A stretch of 64,000 nt of DNA, taken from Chelonoidis abingdonii (Eukaryota > Chordata > Testudines > Testudinidae). The translations under genes were made by a program, and so were the position numbers. The notes below the pieces were generated by a model. That model was not told the origin of the DNA. It saw only the letters and a list, made by a program, of their open reading frames with translations, and ran no database searches. Shown here in pieces: positions 63,991 through 64,000 of this stretch (position 1 is its first letter; each line of letters starts with the position of its first letter). The stretch lies in NCBI RefSeq assembly GCF_003597395.2, contig NC_133778.1:11270546-11334545 (forward strand), written 5' to 3'.

Positions 63991-64000
63991 GTAAATATCT

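Noticed and set aside
51246..61781. Stop-free frames such as 60009-60284 and 57056-57265 as novel genes
   Set aside because: The surrounding sequence looks error-ridden, so frames there carry no weight.

Overview
This window is turtle (Testudines) nuclear DNA by its repeat content, and it holds the middle part of one multi-exon gene on the + strand, ABCA12, a full-length ABC-A lipid transporter. I can place 27 coding exons between 1143 and 63990, all with AG/GT borders. They join in phase into 2,219 complete codons with no stop or frameshift. The gene is partial at both ends. The N-terminus and first membrane helix lie upstream. The rest of the second half (second extracellular domain, second membrane domain, second ATPase) lies downstream.

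Layout of the gene: 1143-27470 encodes the first large extracellular domain (15 exons, including one giant 2,262-base exon at 1373-3634). 31428-35080 encodes the remaining helices of membrane domain 1. 35887-36042 is the cytosolic linker. 39218-48474 encodes nucleotide-binding domain 1 with Walker A, Q-loop, signature, Walker B and H-loop. 50444-50582 is an acidic linker. 63738-63990 starts the second half with a membrane helix. The family member was assigned by comparing the translated exons with ABCA12 as I remember it; no search was run. Known ABCA12 loads glucosylceramide-type lipids into epidermal lamellar granules to form the skin barrier.

The introns are packed with transposable elements. 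They include CR1 LINE fragments, a solo LTR with a clean 5-bp target duplication, a 1-kb TG...CA element between 170-bp direct repeats, and a Penelope-like retroelement remnant. There are also a Tigger-type DNA element, several hAT-type non-autonomous elements with 8-bp target duplications, a long hairpin element of a kind I associate with turtles, MIR-like SINEs, and many short fold-back repeats. Five GC-rich insertions (9730, 15223, 36243, 40299, 46029) are one hAT-type MITE family.

The intron at 50583-63737 is abnormal. From about 51245 to an exact 25-N gap at 61782-61806, the DNA looks like error-rich, unpolished long-read gap fill: recognisable repeats there are full of small indels and substitutions. 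The flanking exons join in phase, so no coding exon appears lost, but features inside that block should not be trusted.

The most interesting biology is the giant extracellular exon. It contains two separated pairs of degenerate internal repeats and more than 20 N-glycosylation sequons, and it appears far longer than the matching part of mammalian ABCA12.
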